Assembly (NCBI GenBank): GCA_016801885.1
Contig: CM028895.1
Coordinates: 7,588,001 to 7,652,000 of the forward strand
Length of the DNA stretch: 64,000 bases
Source: Toxotes chatareus
Taxonomy: Eukaryota; Chordata; Actinopteri; Toxotidae
Reading direction: 5' to 3'
The notes below the pieces were generated by a model. The model made no database searches. It was not told where the DNA came from and was given only the letters and a program-made list of their open reading frames with translations. The translations under genes and the position numbers were made by a program. This document shows positions 63,595-64,000 of the stretch, piece after piece. Each line of letters begins with the position of its first letter. Position 1 is the first letter of the stretch.

Positions 63595-64000
63595 TATTTC
63601 TCTATTTATGTTGCATCCATCAGCAGTTGCATAACAGCCTTTGTTGTATTGTGTGTTGCAGTGTTTTGAGGGAAGTTCCTGCCATGCTAAATGAACAGAT
63701 GCGTACTATTTCAGCCAAACAAATGATGAGAGGCCTGTTACCAAAAAGCAGGTTAACTGAGTTTTCTGGTTTAAAACTTGAAAACAGACGTTTTCCATCA
63801 GTACCAGTTCTAAATTTAAGGGGCTTCTAGGTCTAACTTAATAAATATTTCCAAATAAAAAAAGTATATCTGCTGTTTGGAACAGGCCTCAGTACACTGC
63901 ACTTGAAAAAGAAAATAAAAATAACAAGGACCAAGGACACCTGGTAGTGTTTTACTGTTGTGGATGGAAAATTGTGGTGTTGAGATGGTATGTTAGAGCG

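Larger units (their letters stand above)
63199..64000. other. mrpl19 3' UTR and downstream sequence
   Basis: After the likely 3' UTR (to about 63530) I see no gene. The stretch holds a CTCF-like motif at 63581-63594 and further AATAAA hexamers on the plus strand at 63840 and 63854, which could serve as distal polyadenylation signals. Open frames here show no family signature. No exon of gcfc2, the neighbour in human, was recognised. Confidence 0.6.

Noticed and set aside
63588..63830. Plus-strand open frame of 80 codons downstream of mrpl19.
   Set aside because: No similarity recognised, no splice connection to mrpl19, and it lies past the mrpl19 polyadenylation signal.

Overview
The window looks like teleost fish DNA, probably a percomorph (ray-finned fish). 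It has AT-leaning intronic sequence, very many CA/GT dinucleotide repeats, GT-AG introns and a dispersed repeat family that I know from percomorph genomes. Only two protein-coding genes can be supported. They sit head to head near the right end. No bacterial, viral, CRISPR, rRNA or tRNA feature was seen.

Gene 1 is an eva1c-type gene (EVA-1 homolog with two SUEL galactose-binding-lectin domains). It is on the minus strand and fills positions 1 to about 60,520. I reconstructed seven coding exons from splice sites, reading phase and protein similarity: a tentative 25-nt start exon (60498-60522), a signal-peptide exon (52858-52926), lectin domain 1 (42970-43193 plus 41228-41351), lectin domain 2 (39637-39789 plus 32012-32155) and a proline-rich stalk exon (743-877). 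The last lies across a 31-kb intron. All junction phases agree. The membrane-spanning segment and cytoplasmic tail expected for this family are not seen, so they should lie to the left of position 1.

Gene 2 is mrpl19 (mitochondrial large-subunit ribosomal protein bL19m). It is on the plus strand in six compact exons from 61481 to 63198, encodes 285 residues and is complete. A polyadenylation signal follows at 63503. The roughly 1 kb between the two start codons (60523-61480) is probably a shared divergent promoter. It holds a YY1/CTCF-like site and an ETS-like site near mrpl19.

Everything else is intron or intergenic sequence with microsatellites, purine tracts, degenerate copies of one interspersed repeat family and a few perfect hairpins. 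The main point of interest is orthology. From memory of the human map, the EVA1A-MRPL19 pair has the same head-to-head arrangement. Human EVA1A has no lectin domains, whereas the gene here has the EVA1C ectodomain.
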